Assembly (NCBI GenBank): GCA_964019415.1
Contig: OZ025876.1
Location: forward strand, 3,151,272-3,215,271
Source: Ianthella basta
Lineage: Eukaryota; Porifera; Demospongiae; Verongiida; Ianthellidae
Direction of reading: 5' to 3'
Length of the DNA: 64,000 nt
In this document: positions 36,312-48,375 of the stretch, one piece after another
Position numbering within the stretch: position 1 is the stretch's first letter
How the letters are laid out: each line of letters opens with the position of its first letter
Program-made: the position numbers and the translations under genes
Notes under the pieces: generated by a model
What the model was told of the DNA's origin: nothing
Databases searched by the model: none
What the model saw: only the letters and a program-made list of their open reading frames with translations

Positions 36312-36490
36312 GGATGGGTAGCTCAGTGGCTGTCACTCCACAGCACAGTGCAAGTCTCAGGTTAAATTCCCAGCTGTATGGCTAATTTTCGCTAACTTGC
36401 ATGCCTACCCAAACTGAGCTGTATTAGAAGGTCCCTTAACCATATTCAGTCTTGTTCTCAGGTGAGTAGAAAGACCAACATTAAACAAAT
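36312..36490 (+). mobile_element. tRNA-derived SINE
   Basis: Pol III promoter-like boxes: A box TAGCTCAGTGG (36319-36329) and B box GGTTAAATTCC (36360-36370), about 31 nt apart, beginning GGATGGGTAGCTCAG like a tRNA. It lies within a segment of about 515 bp (36005-36520) that is absent from the paralogous spacer near 61220. It does not fold into a whole tRNA, so I call it a SINE rather than a tRNA gene. Confidence 0.55.
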
Positions 36491-36763
36491 TATTCGGATT
36501 TGGTCTGCGATGCTTGTGTACCTGAAAGTGCATGGAGCTGAGTGAATTGACTGTGCTAGTGAGCATTATTCTTGACTCAATAATATTATGACAGTTTCAA
36601 TTTCAATTTTAGAATAAAAAGTGAAATGGAATTTCATTGTACGTATGAGTAGAAGCTGTAGGCTATTAGAGGGACAATAGCCCATGCACACTCTCAACAC
36701 AAGAAATGAGAGATTACTGATTCAAGCAAACACAAGTAGTCCTATTCTTTAAGGAGCAATAAA

Positions 36764-37060
36764 ATGAATGCTATCTTCTCTTCCAGTGTCCAAAGAATGA
36801 ATGATGCCCCAACCCAACCCAATTTCATTAAGCATCACAGAGCAAAGGGTGAGCAACACTCTAAGCCAATATGCTATTGTGGGCGAGACAAAGATACTGG
36901 CAATGGCAAACCTCCAAACAGAGCTGCTTTGACGGCAATTACAGACAGTGTCTGCTGTATCATGCCATTTGTCTTAAGTATTTTTTATCCTCTTCATTTT
37001 TAACAGCCTAACTTCCCAGCAGAAGAAGCCCAGAATGTTTTTTCTCAGCCCTTAGCTAGA
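36764..37060 (+). other. Duplicated ORF of unknown nature
   Basis: Open frame with CYCGRDKDTGNGKPPNRAA and a hydrophobic stretch, repeated at 61473-61763. An acceptor-like TCTTCCAG and a donor-like AAGGGTGAGC lie inside both copies. Amino-acid-changing differences dominate between copies, so selection on this frame is doubtful. No family recognised. Confidence 0.2.
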
Positions 37061-37238
37061 TTCTTTAATCTCCATGTGTGCCATATTAAAGGGGGAAGGG
37101 GTAAGTACTGGGCAATAGAATGTCTATGATAGAATGCACCAAATAATGATACCTCACCCTACCCAGCCAAGCCAGTAGCCCATGCAAAGAAAGATGCTTA
37201 AAGAGATCCATGACAATTAATAAGTGTCTCTTACTCAC

Positions 37239-37439
37239 TTTCTGTGTGGTTCACTCCCTCGTAGCCTTCAATCTGTCCTAGATCTGAGAAGTTCGGGGCT
37301 GCAGGAGCACCGGAAGCCCGGCCGGGAGCTAAGTTTTTATCTACATCTTCGAGAGGGACATCACCCTTGTAGGTGGGCTGCGTCACCTGGTTAGGTGGAG
37401 GTCCTTGTGTCCCCAGTTGAGGTGCAACAGCTCCATGGC
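37239..37439 (-). CDS. SSUH2-like N-terminal-type exon (unit C), best copy
   Basis: 201-bp minus-strand exon with acceptor TCTTACAG (just above 37439) and donor AAA/GTGAGTAAG (just below 37239). It reads HGAVAPQLGTQGPPPNQVTQ, then KGDVPLEDVDKNLAPGRASG and NFSDLGQIEGYEGVNHTE: Pro-rich, low-complexity, without a domain I can name. I assign it to the SSUH2-like gene by position: in each interval where both are seen it is on the same strand, upstream of the SSUH2 exons and divergent from the next receptor gene. Copies at 50072-50190 and 61970-62175 extend further 5' (for example PYQTYGAV). The assignment is inference; it could be a separate gene. Confidence 0.5.
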
Positions 37440-37567
37440 CTGTAAGAACTATCGTATACTGTCTATTATTAGCTCTATGTGGTCAGCTAGGTTCTATTAA
37501 TGCCTATATTATACATGCTATCAAACAATCTGTTACGCCCTTTATTAACATTGACCCCAGTTTTTGG

Positions 37568-39170
37568 GCGCCTTTGTTGTTTTCACTTTTAGGTATTCGT
37601 ATGGCTTCATGTTCGTATGTATATATATACTAGAAATAATAAAAATTTTCTACAAAAATTGTAAGGATGTAGGGATGGCATAAAAAGGACAGAAACAAGT
37701 AAAGGCTGTTACACAGTGGAGCATTAACCATGGTCCCTACATGCAAGAATGTTGCACCTTATAGTCCTACATCCTTGAATGTAGGGACGATGGTTAATGC
37801 TCCACTGTGTAACAGCCTTAATTGTTTCTGTCCTTTTTATGCCATCCCTACATCCTTACAATTTTTGTAGAAAATTTTTATTATTTCTAGTTTCTGTACT
37901 TTTTATAGTGGGCAGCTAAGCTTAAGCAACACACAGTCACTTAATCTCAACCATAGGGCATTGGTGAAGGCATTATACCTCATTTCTGTAATCCTAGAAC
38001 TCAAGGTGTGGGCTAGCACCTAGGTTCTGCGTTAACCCAGCGAGGAACGGCGACCGGAAGCCAACCGTGGCTGGGAAATGCACGCACGACCGCGAAAGTC
38101 CTTCAAACGGCGCGCAAGCTAACTGCTGCAGCTGCTATATAATAAATGGCACCAGTCACTCCGGTTTCAGCCGGTTTAATTACGTAATTTGAAAATGGCG
38201 TCCGTCCCGCTTGGCCAAGCAACACGGCAGGAGTCGCGGCAAGCGCCGTCTTCCGCACTAACTCGCGCCGCCTTCTAACCTACAAAGGAATGCAGCCAGC
38301 CAAAAATGGTGCAATATGGTGGGTGAAGTATTCTCCTGGTCCCTCTGGTCCGTGCGCTACGGCTGTCAAAGAAGAAGAAGAAGACGAAACGTGGGAAATG
38401 TCGAGGGCGCTATCTACGTGTAGGCGCACCTTCGCTGTGAAGTAAGGTTAGTTATGGGCACTGTTCAGTCCCCGCTTCGTCATGGTAAGCTTCGTTTGCC
38501 GGTTTTCGGTCCTGTTCAGGAGTAGCGCGACTTTTCGTTTGTATTACAGCATACAAATAACCACTGCCATCCCTACATAGACAGCACTACCGTGCTGTCT
38601 GATATATAGAAATAATAAAAATTTTCTACAAAAATTGTAAGGATGTAGGGATGGCACAAAAAGTACAGAAACAAGTAAAGGCTGTTACACAGTGGAGCAT
38701 TAACCATGGTCCCTACATGCAAGAATGTCGCACCTTATAGTCCTACACCCTTTCTAATGTCTATGTGACCCGTTGGCCAATAATGGCAGACCAACAAATC
38801 ATGGCATATAATTATAGCCATAGCAATGATTCGCTCATAGAGTCATCATAGGGTAGCCTTTCAGCCAGCACACTTCCCCTCCAGGAACAAAGTAACAATT
38901 GCTCATTCAGAATGTCATATAGATTTAAAAGCAGTAGACAAACATTTGACAGTTTGGTAGGGGTGCTTTCACTGGATATGACTGGCTACTCTGGAGACCT
39001 GAAACTGTTGCAAACCCAACGGTCTAGTTTATCTTGATGTATCTTTCAGGCCAACAACAATACTGTACCCCCAACTATCTGATTTACTGAACGTACATGG
39101 GGAAATTGCTAGCAAGTAGTTCGCGGTTCAGGGGCGCCCTGGCGCCCCACAAGTTTTTTAACACGAAATA
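37568..39170. mobile_element. Composite insertion upstream of gene 4, with foldback elements
   Basis: About 1.6 kb absent from the gene 2 upstream region (CCCCAGTTTTTTCTTTACATGG at about 10233-10254). Ends are GGGCGCC (37568) and GGGGCGCCCTGGCGCCCC (about 39131). Inside is a near-perfect hairpin of about 260 bp (37630-37890) with arms of about 110 bp starting TAGAAATAATAAAAATTTTC, plus a second partial copy (38607-38760). 37630-38107 also occurs, inverted, in the gene 5 intron (56200-56680). The middle (38030-38280) is GC-rich. No ORF of note. Confidence 0.6.
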
Positions 39171-39312
39171 CTTGTTTCTTTACATGGTACTCATCTGTAT
39201 CCCTGCATATTCCATGGTGCATGATGTGTGCAGTGCTACATTGGACTATGATGTGTCCTAGTGCCTATTGGCTTGGTGCACTCTAATAATGAATTGAATT
39301 GAATTGAAACTG
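39171..39312 (+). mobile_element. Retroposon 3' end with GAATT tail, duplicate of 10247-10378
   Basis: Same piece as upstream of gene 2, ending in GAATTGAATTGAATTGAA. It separates the composite insertion from the gene 4 promoter region. Confidence 0.45.
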
Positions 39313-39555
39313 AATTGAATAGCACAGTATGACAAGGTTCAATTATTTTGAAACTATGGAAAATTTATTTGGGATACATACAGTACACTGTCGTACCGGC
39401 ACAAACACTTGTCAAGACTAAGTCTGCAGTAAGTTAGCTCCTTCCATTAACGCTGTTGTACTTTGTAACTCACTCATATCTCGTTCTGCAGGTGCCACTG
39501 GCTTGAAAGGACTCCACTGTAGGGCCGCTTCATCGGGACAGGTCCAGGTGTAGTT

Positions 39556-42388
39556 ATGGCCAGAATGGCATTAATTTGGCTCTTGGCCGGCCTTTGCTTT
39601 CGTTTGGGATATTCAGTCCGAATCAGCCACGTTGGTCCGCAAACTGACAAAAACGCTAATAGCACCGTCTACTTGGGAGGCCTTATCCCCGTACACCGTG
39701 CAGGGAGGCTGTTCAATGTTGGCTTCGAATTGGCCATGGGCATGGTCTACGCGGTGGAGACTATTAACCAGAACGAAGAGATTCTGCCCAATATCAGTCT
39801 CGGATTTGATATTCATGACACCTTTGGGCATGTAAACACGGCTTTGGAGGAATCTCTCGCGTTCATTTCCCAGCAGTGCGGTGGTACTGCAATCGGCGCA
39901 AACAGTACTGAAAGATACTTTAGCGGAGTTGTTGGTACGACCTCCAGCTCTGTGTCTATCCCTGTAGCATCACTTCTGAGGCTGTTCAAACTTCCTCAGA
40001 TAAGCCCTGCATCCACAGCAGAGTCACTCAGCAACAAGGAAGAATTCGAGTTCTTCTACCGTACGGTACCACCGGACAGTGGCCAGGTGCAAGTAATGTA
40101 CAACTTAGTAAAGCTCTTCAATTGGACTTATGTGTCGATTATTTACTCTGCAGATGTGTATGGAGAAAGCGGGTTCGAAGGGCTGCAAAAGGCGTTTGAA
40201 GAAGACAATAGCAGCAACATCTGCATAGCCAACAGTATACCACTGTCGCCAACAGCAGACGATTCGACATATGATGATGCTGTGAATAGGTTGATCGATC
40301 ACTACAGGAAGAATGCTACTGTTGTCATCATGTTTGCCCTGCACATAACAGCCATACGTGTAACACAAGCATGGCAACGTAGGCAGGCAGTGAATCCAGG
40401 AGATGAGATAACATGGATAGTTAGTGACGGTGCAGCCAGAGATTTGCCCTGGGCTAGAGGAATGCTCGGTGTGTACCCTACATCGCGAGCCAGTGCTGAA
40501 TTCAACACATGGCTTAAACTGATTGGTGAGAACAACACTGCAGGCAGCCCATGGGTGAGTGAGTACTTGGACAGCATCCTTGGATGTGTGCGATACTCAA
40601 ATGGATCTTCACAGGGTGACTGTGATCATGAAAATGTAACCATTAGTGATATTGCAAATTATGAACCAACCATATTCGTGTCTCCTACTATTGATGCAGT
40701 GTATACATTTGCCCATGCATTGCATAACATGACTGCAGAAATGTGCAATTATACTTTATGTGATGCAATTCTGGAAACAGCTTCATCACTAAAGATTAAC
40801 GGGGCTCTCTTTCGCCAATACCTTGGAAGAGTGCAATTTTCTGGTGTATCGCAAGAAACAGTAGCCTTTGATGCCAACCAAGATCTTGAAGGTGGTGGGT
40901 ATATTATTGTCAATCTGCAACCAATCACTGGCAATGAATCTGAGTACAAGGAGGTGGGGAATTGGTCAAACAGTGAACTCAGCTTGAGGGTCGATGAGAT
41001 ATGGTGGAATACCATTGATCAACAGCCACCTCTCTCTACCTGCAGCCTACCTTGTGCATTTGGGTACTTTGAGAGAACAGTTCCTGGTGAGGCTCAGTGC
41101 TGTTGGACCTGTGAACCATGTGGTGCTGAGCAGGCTAGTGATGGGAAGACTTGCACTAGCTGTCCTGCAGGTGAAGTTCCTGACCAGCTACGACAACACT
41201 GCAGGCGGCTAAGTTTGGGAGTTTTGGATTGGTCACATCCACTGGCTATGATACTGCTGATTGTTTCATTACTTGGAGCTGCAATGACTGCTGTATTTAT
41301 GGTTGTGTTTGTAGTTTTCAGGAAGACTCGAGTCATCAAGGCCACAAGTAGGGAACTAAGTGCTGTCATTCTTTGTGGAATTCTTCTATGTTACTTTCTT
41401 CCTCTAATTTACATTGGAACACCACACGCAGTGTCTTGTGCACTTAGACGCTTTGGTATTGGCATTTGCCTGTCCCTCTGCTTTGGTGCCATGTTGGTGA
41501 AGCTGAGTCGCATTCATCGAATCTTCAATCGAAAGAAGGTTTCTGTCAAACTGCCCCACTTTATCGACTGGAAGTCACAGCTAGTCTTTACTGCAATAAT
41601 TGTGTCATTTCAGCTCCTTATTGGCACAGTGTGGCTCATAGTGGAGCGCCCTGGAGTTACTGAACTGGTACACAGTGATTTTATCGAGCTCCGCTGTCAG
41701 GCCAATCCATACGCTGGTTTGTCTGTCAGTCTTGCCTACAACTTCCTCCTTTTGATTGGCTGCATCTACCTTGCAATTCGTACACGGAAGGTGCCGGCTG
41801 ATTATAACGAAACTCGATTCATCCATATCACTGTTTTCTCTGTGTGTGTCATCTGGTTAGCGTTCCTTCCCGTATACTACAGCACCACATTACTGCACCC
41901 AACCATCTATATCTCAAGTCAGATTGTGGCTATATTCATGACAGCAACATGCCTTGTTGTCTTTCTAATCATTCCCAAGTTGTACCTCTTGATTGTGAAG
42001 AAACAGACGCAGGAGTACACAACAACTCAGTACTCTGCCACTACTGCTCCAACTTCATTCTGCTACAAGCAGAACTCATGTGCACGCCATGCAGGTATGT
42101 ATGTGTGTATAATTGCTGTTTGCTGTAATTAATCCTAGCTACTAACGCATGTCTTATGGTAACTTGGCTAATGGAGACACACAATCACAATATACTGGAC
42201 TAATGAATAATAGTATTCATTCTTGCTAATTGTCCACAGGCACAATTGGGGCTGTCCCTAAAGACAGTGATGTGCAGTTGACGACAACTACTAAGACTAG
42301 TGAAGAGGGAGGCAGCCAGTCAGCAGCACCAGTGGAAAGGACGGTCACAGTTGCATTTGCAGAGGAAGAAACGAAGACTGCAGACTGA
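39556..42388 (+). CDS. mGluR-like class C GPCR, gene 4 (complete)
   Basis: Duplicate of gene 2 by position, about 895 residues, exons 39556-42094 and 42240-42388 (phase-1 intron, donor GTATGT, acceptor TCCACAG). Signal peptide, Venus-flytrap domain, NCD3G (CCWTCEPC) and seven TM helices are all present without interruption. In the ligand lobe it differs from gene 2 in a run of positions (FALHITAIRV instead of FAQEETAIGV; NPGDEITWIVSDG instead of TPGDEITWIASDG; YPTSRASAEF instead of YPRSQRSVEF) and shares these with gene 5. The SSSVSIPV loop and RAGRLFNVG segment also match gene 5. The C-terminal tail (SATTAPTSFC) and last exon are of the gene 2 type. ATG at 39556 starts the same signal peptide as in gene 2. 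A 63-bp 5' UTR intron is likely at 39429-39491. Confidence 0.93.
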
Positions 42389-43489
42389 AGCTCATCCTTT
42401 CTTTTTTGGATTATTATGTATGAGCATTGACATGGGTCACTCATCTTACTCTAGAAACATTATGCATACCATAGGAAATATGTAGTGATACTGAACATGT
42501 GCTGAGTCCTTCAGAGTGTGTAGTAATTCATTAAGTACTCATGTGGTCTTAAGCATTGTTATTGAAAGGGTGGCAAGAATTCTCCACTTGAGCACTTCTT
42601 ATCAGTGGATAGTATCTGAGAGGCTTGCCAGTGTATGTATACTTTTATGCAAAGTACTGGCTGGGATGCTAACACAAACTGTGTCAGGATGCGATTTGAA
42701 ATAGTATTAAGATGAAGAGCTGGCAATCCATGAACAGTGGAGATGACATGAAGTAAAAATATTGCTGATTTAGATATTGAGCCATCGCTGATTTAAGCAA
42801 CTGCATGTGCCAAGTGTAGGTAGCTATACTCAACTAGCATGTGGAACTAGCTTATGTAGGTGTTTATTCCCACATGGCATTATGTAGTGACCAAGCTAAG
42901 TGAGGTAGGTCCATACATATTACATCACACACTTTATTTAGGTAGAGCTAAGTGATGAAGCCACCTGCAAAACAGCAGCTTCACTCTGGACTGGCATGTG
43001 GCTATTTGAGGTTATGTCATCTGCCTTCTGTAATGTGCTTGCTCCACACAGACAGTGCTACGTACCAGAGCTTTCCATCCTGCCAGATATCATGCACAAG
43101 ATGACACCGATCCTTCAAGTGCAGAGCAATGGACATAGTGTTGGTGATTTCCTACAATAGTGTAGGTACATGTTGGTGATCCTGAACGATACAACTTGCA
43201 CTGGTGGTGTTTGTGACTATCAACCAGTACAAGTACTCTGCTTGTTTGTGGTGGCCCTATTGTAACTTGCACAGTTGCAATGGTATATGTATGAGGTGGT
43301 GGTGGTGGTGTATGCGGCAGTGTTGGCTGCATGTGGTGTTTGGTTGTAGGTTGGTGGCTGTGGTGTTTTTACAGTTGTATAGTTGCAATGGTGGTGCATG
43401 TGTTTGCATATGGTGGTGGTCACTGTATGTGATGGTGGTGGCGGATGTATCATTTTTGGCAAAATCACTAGTAAAGCAATTGAAATAAA
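42389..43489. other. Gene 4 3' flank and GTG-rich spacer, no gene seen
   Basis: The first part matches 13455-13900 and 17045-17220. 43190-43460 is rich in GGT/GTG repeats with CAACTTGCACTGGTGGTGTT-like units related to the foldback at 29873. Open frames here are low complexity. Confidence 0.5.
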
Positions 43490-44245
43490 TCAAACATTTC
43501 AGCAGTGCTATGGCTGCCTTCATCAGTGGTAATGACACAAAATGTGGAGGGAAGTCATGTGATGTATAACTGAACACAGGAATGGAAGAAAAGGCTGGTA
43601 TTACACATGATGACAAAAAAACTACAAACCGGAAACTAATCAGCTGGACAGAGACAGAAAAGTCAGTCAGTCTGATCGATGGTAGCTTGACCCTTCTTTT
43701 GGACAATCGAGCACACCTGGAGATAGCTATCAATTCAGTGCAACATTTTGCCCGTTACAGGCTTCGTCAGGCATACAAAGCTCAAAAAGAAAGAGTTATC
43801 CACTTTCATACTAGCACAGTGAGCACTGATTGGTCAGCTAAGTTCTGAGCAATCAGAACCCAGGCCCAAGATATATCATTAGACATATCATTAGACATAC
43901 CAAGTATACCACTGCAATCTATGGGGACCGACTACCTCAAGACAAAGCCAGTAGGTGGAGAGAGAGAGAATAGAGAGAAAGAATCAAGGAGAGTGTGCAC
44001 AGCAGGACCAGACAACATGGACCTGTGAAACTCCTATATTTGGCTTGTACAGGAGTAAGTATTTCTCTCCATATGATTGGTCAAAACTTAGCTGACCAAT
44101 CAGTGCTCGCCGTGCTAGTATAAAAGTTGCTACCTTCTTCTTTTGTGAGTTTTGTATGCCTGTGATGGGTGAAATTTTGCACTGAATTGACAGCTATCTC
44201 CAGGTGTGCTCGATCGTCCAAAAGAAAGATCAAGCTACTATTAAC
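43490..44245. mobile_element. Inverted-repeat element with hammerhead-like cores
   Basis: Arms of about 160-170 bp, 43681-43850 and 44083-44240, are imperfect reverse complements (shared outer AGCTTGA...CTTTTGGAC and inner TTGGTCAGCTAAGTT). On the minus strand 43738-43775 reads TATGC-CTGACGA-A-GCCTG/CGGGC-AAAA with GCA closing stem I. A second minus-strand motif is at 43490-43535 (CTGATGA, GGCAG/CTGCT stem, GAAA). An 88-codon open frame (43582-43848) runs through the left arm and has no recognised family. A site without the insert was not found. Confidence 0.5.
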
Positions 44246-44902
44246 TCAGCATGCCTAATAACCTCTTCATGATTCAGTCAGTCAGAACCGCATAAAGTCC
44301 TGGCATGGTGCCTCTTTCCTCAGCTGTTGAGAGGTACCTCATGGTGCTGGATATGCTAGGATTCCAACAAACACTGATACCAGTTTAGGTGTGAGGAGGA
44401 AAGGCAATTACAGATACCCTGGACAAGTCCATTTGATAGCTGACTTCAAATACATGTTCTGCAGCAGCAGAAGTTGTGACGTCTACATTTTTGAGTGCCC
44501 GACAGTGTTCCTGCAAGCAGAGGTTCAGCAACCTCCCAGTCTATCCAATGTATAAGTGTGGGGACACTCAGCACAAGCACTCAGCTTGGCTAGTGACTTT
44601 GCCAAAAAGGATCATGTTCTACATAACCACTCTGGCCTTTACTGGATGTATCATTTGTGCATAGTGGTGGTTCTAGATCTACCATCAACTACATGTTTGC
44701 ATTAGGTAACTTGCACTATGTCATGACCATAATGGGCCATGTCTGGCGGTGCACGTGGCATGTGTATGCGGTTTGCAGTGGACTAATGTGCCACTTGCAT
44801 GTATTCATTTGCATGCAGAGCTTGTCATCAGCCAGTCTGTGTTTGGTATAATGGTGGAGACTAACAGTAAAACAATCAATAATTATTAAGAAAAAGACAG
44901 AA

Positions 44903-45076
<174 letters not shown>

Positions 45077-45101
45077 CTATTTATATTGCAGCTGGGTATG
45101 T

Positions 45102-45859
45102 ATTAGTTATACCACGGCGCTTCGGTGTATATGAATTTTAGGGCCTCGTGCGTCTAAAATTCATATACACCGAAGCGCCGTGGTATAAGTCATATATACT
45201 CCGCCTAAGCGCGTCTAGGCTCTTATTCGAAAGGCGGGCTTCTTCCAGGACGGCAGCTCTGAAGAGCGGCTGCCAAGTTTTGTTGAATTCGCCAGTGCTA
45301 TGAAGTTTTTGCTTTACGTTAAGCCACTGGAGCAACACTCTAAGGGGCCAGTGAAGTAATTGAGTCTTCTGCGACGTTTTCGGCCTTCGAGGGTTCTTTG
45401 CGCTCGCTGCTCGACTTTCTGTTCTCCTTGAAACAGTGCGTTCCCACTGCTGCAGTGAGTTTGAGTGCCCTTGTGTACGAATTAGTACACGAGCTTGCTG
45501 TTTCTCATTTGTGCACTGTGCGGGTCGCGTACATGGTTTATCTAGCTCGGCTACGGAGCGCTGTACGTTGTTGGCTTGCGTGCATTGATTGCAGCATGAT
45601 GGAGGGAAGTATTCTATTTTTCAATGCTTTGTGGGCTCTCCCAATGCCACGCAAAGTTGAAGCTGACTGCAGGTCGCTGCATTTGTACGTATGTGCTTTG
45701 GTGTGATTTGACACCGTTGTTATCAATAACTTCCATATTTGGGCAGTGATATCAGGATTTAATCGCCCCTGTGCAGTATATAGCTTCTTATTGCAGTTAT
45801 ACCCCAAAAACGGCTTCTTATTGCAGTTATATCCCGGCGGTTGCCCGGGCAACGGAGTA
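45102..45859. mobile_element. 758-bp insertion with a perfect 34-bp hairpin end
   Basis: Flanked by TATGT (45097-45101 and 45860-45864). The paralogous spacer at about 58018-58030 lacks it (GAGTATGTTTACTTT). Near its left end is a perfect inverted repeat: 34-nt arms 45107-45140 and 45155-45188, 14-nt loop, including CCACGGCGCTTCGGTG. The right end has CTTCTTATTGCAGTTATA twice (about 45782 and 45811). Two open frames (67 codons minus at 45138-45338, 103 codons plus at 45398-45706) have no recognised family. It is probably a non-autonomous mobile element of unknown type. Confidence 0.6.
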
Positions 45860-46367
45860 TATGTTTACTTTATATAAGTTTTGATCAATAAATAGATTGT
45901 GTGAGAGCTTCTCGTGCAGCTGGCTCAGACATGATAAATGGTAGCTCTCCTAATTTGCACCAGCTTGAAAACAGAGTTGGAACCTTGGCGGCAGCTTAAC
46001 CAGATACTCTGGCATGGCCTTCCTCAGTGTGAGAGTAAAAGGCTAGCACAAGTACATATCATGTATAGCCTTACATCTTATCATTTGCTGTCAATGGCAG
46101 TCAGGTTGGCACTGCTGGAAGTGGCAGATCACCACTGAAGTAACATGCAATCTGCATATTCATGTGATTGCAAGTACACTCCAACTTTCACTGTCATTGG
46201 CATTCATAAAAAACAGTAGTCATTGCCATCAAACAGCCCACATGCAGCAGCTAACATGCAGCAGCTAACAAAGACACAGTCTAGCCTGTGAACATCCTAC
46301 AAACCATCTGAGGGTTGGAGTACAAACACTAAGTCTATAGCATGTAAACTGCTCTACTTTGTCCCCA

Positions 46368-47102
46368 TTAGAGTACACTGCATCCCCAGCAGCAGGTTTG
46401 GGGGTAGGAATCAGTGTACACCAGACAGTTATCACCATACACAAAGACATTACACTTGGGGCTGGGGAAGGGATGTTGATAATGAGTATACTCCTCAGCA
46501 TCATTGTAGGTTTGGAACAAGGCCAGACAAAATGCTCGACTCCTCTTGTTCCTTGAAGGGCGTGTAGTATAAATTTGTGAGGTCTCAACGTGGCACACTC
46601 ATTTCTATGCAATGCCGAGTGACACTGAATCAGCACTTAGTCACTGCTCCAGCCTACTAGTTTCTGAGCAATATGCCAGTATACGGGGTGCGTGCATTTT
46701 GAAGACACTGAAACTTCCACACAGCCATCTTGCTGTCTGGAAACTTCTATATTATATCCTTACGTAGTTACTGGAATCAACTCTCATAAAAGGAAGCATC
46801 TAGTGTATGTGATACAAAATACATTTAAACACACTATTTTCTTCATTTCTGCAAGATAATAAGTAAACATCATATTCAATATCCATAGAATAATCACTAA
46901 TGAGCAGGACATGCCTTGAGCACAAGGCAGTGTCTAGTGACCTATGTAACATTGCATAATTATAACCATCTCTCTTACAAGTACTTTCAACCCACCATAC
47001 AGTACTCACCACTCAATCTTCAGTTCAATGTAAAACTTCAGCTGTCCAGCACCTTTGCATTCCTGGCACTGCACCTGGCCATGACCATGGCAAGTGTAAC
47101 AC
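46368..47102 (-). pseudogene. SSUH2-like exon remnants, unit D
   Basis: 47010-47102 is the 93-bp zinc-repeat exon (CYTCHGHGQVQCQECKGAGQ) with both splice sites kept. 46368 to about 46447 is the end of the terminal exon (FVYGDNCLVYTDSYPQTCCW, stop at 46368-46370). A deletion relative to 17330-18165 has removed the two exons between and the start of the terminal exon, joining CAAAG directly to ACATTACACTTGG. As it stands the gene cannot be spliced into the family's full C-terminal half. Confidence 0.65.
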
Positions 47103-48375
47103 CTGAGTGCAACAGGCAGGCAAATGAAGGTCAGTTGATCTAATTAGTCACATATTCTAAGCATTGCACAGAGGTTCCGGCAAACAATGTATAAGGCAGG
47201 CAAATGAAGGTCACATATTCTAAGCATTGCACAGAGATTCCCACAAACTGTGTAGAATCCCTCATTGGATAGCTGTGCACAAACTTTAGAATTGAGAGAA
47301 CTTTAGAGCTGACGATAAGGACAGAAACATGCAAAAGTCTAGTTCATAGTACAATAACTGCATGAATGTGATAGTGATTGGGAGAATTATAGAGTTAAGC
47401 AAGAAAATAGACAAAGTACATAGTCAGTTTATTTACTTATTTCTCTGTGTAATTGTCTGCTACAAGCTATCCAGTCCGGTTTGTCATCTTTAAGGCTATC
47501 TGAAATCAACTCATTCATAAATTGAAGCATATAGTGTGGCTGTGATACAGGCCTGCTCACCTCACAACATAACATACAAACAATCAAAGGCACATGGATC
47601 AGTACATGCGATAACAATTCTGTGGGTCATCTTAAGTGTTTCTGAAGAGAATCTAGTGTGTGATTGCACTTCTGCTTTAACCCCAGAACACTGTGCACTA
47701 GTAAACCATCTCCACTTCATTCCCACTCTATCAGCACTTCATTTAATTTCCCCGTTGCTGTGAGTGGCATGGTTACTGTGACAGCTGTGACAGTCACACA
47801 TACTGTTTTAGTTGCAATTAAATTGTACAGTCCCACTTAGTCTGAGAATTAGTAACATAGTATTAGACAACTACAGAAGTATTATGAAACATACCGGCAC
47901 AGTTTGACCTGAAGCACAGCCCATATCTCAGTGCCTGATTCAGTGGTGTTCATGTATGATTGGTTTCCTATTCAGCGTCACAAACAAATTTTAGGATAAC
48001 TACAGTTGCAAAAGCCCCATAACATCATAGAAGCCTGCCCAGTGAACACTTTCCTCTCAACACTTTGAACCCAAACATCACTTTCCACCAGCATCTAGTG
48101 CTTCCTAGTTATGTCAACAACTATCTCTAATGATAGTGTACAAGTTTGAGTATGCCTCATCTTCAACACCCACCATTCATCACCACCCACATTGCTAGCC
48201 TGTCTGACAGTAGGAGAACATGCAAGGCAAGCAGAAAATGGAACCCAGTGACCCTTGAAGATCAGTTAGTAACTAAATCCCAAGCAAATTCTCTTCCCAT
48301 GAACTTACTGTTTGCCAGTATTCAGTGACTATGTATGTACACGTATTATATACCTAATGAAGCTCATTATATAGG

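Noticed and set aside
36312-36385. Functional tRNA gene
   Set aside because: A and B boxes are present but no cloverleaf with a complete acceptor stem can be drawn; better explained as a SINE head.
45398-45706. 103-codon plus ORF inside the hairpin-ended insertion, tested as a transposase or recombinase
   Set aside because: No catalytic motif or known domain could be recognised; kept only as part of the insertion.
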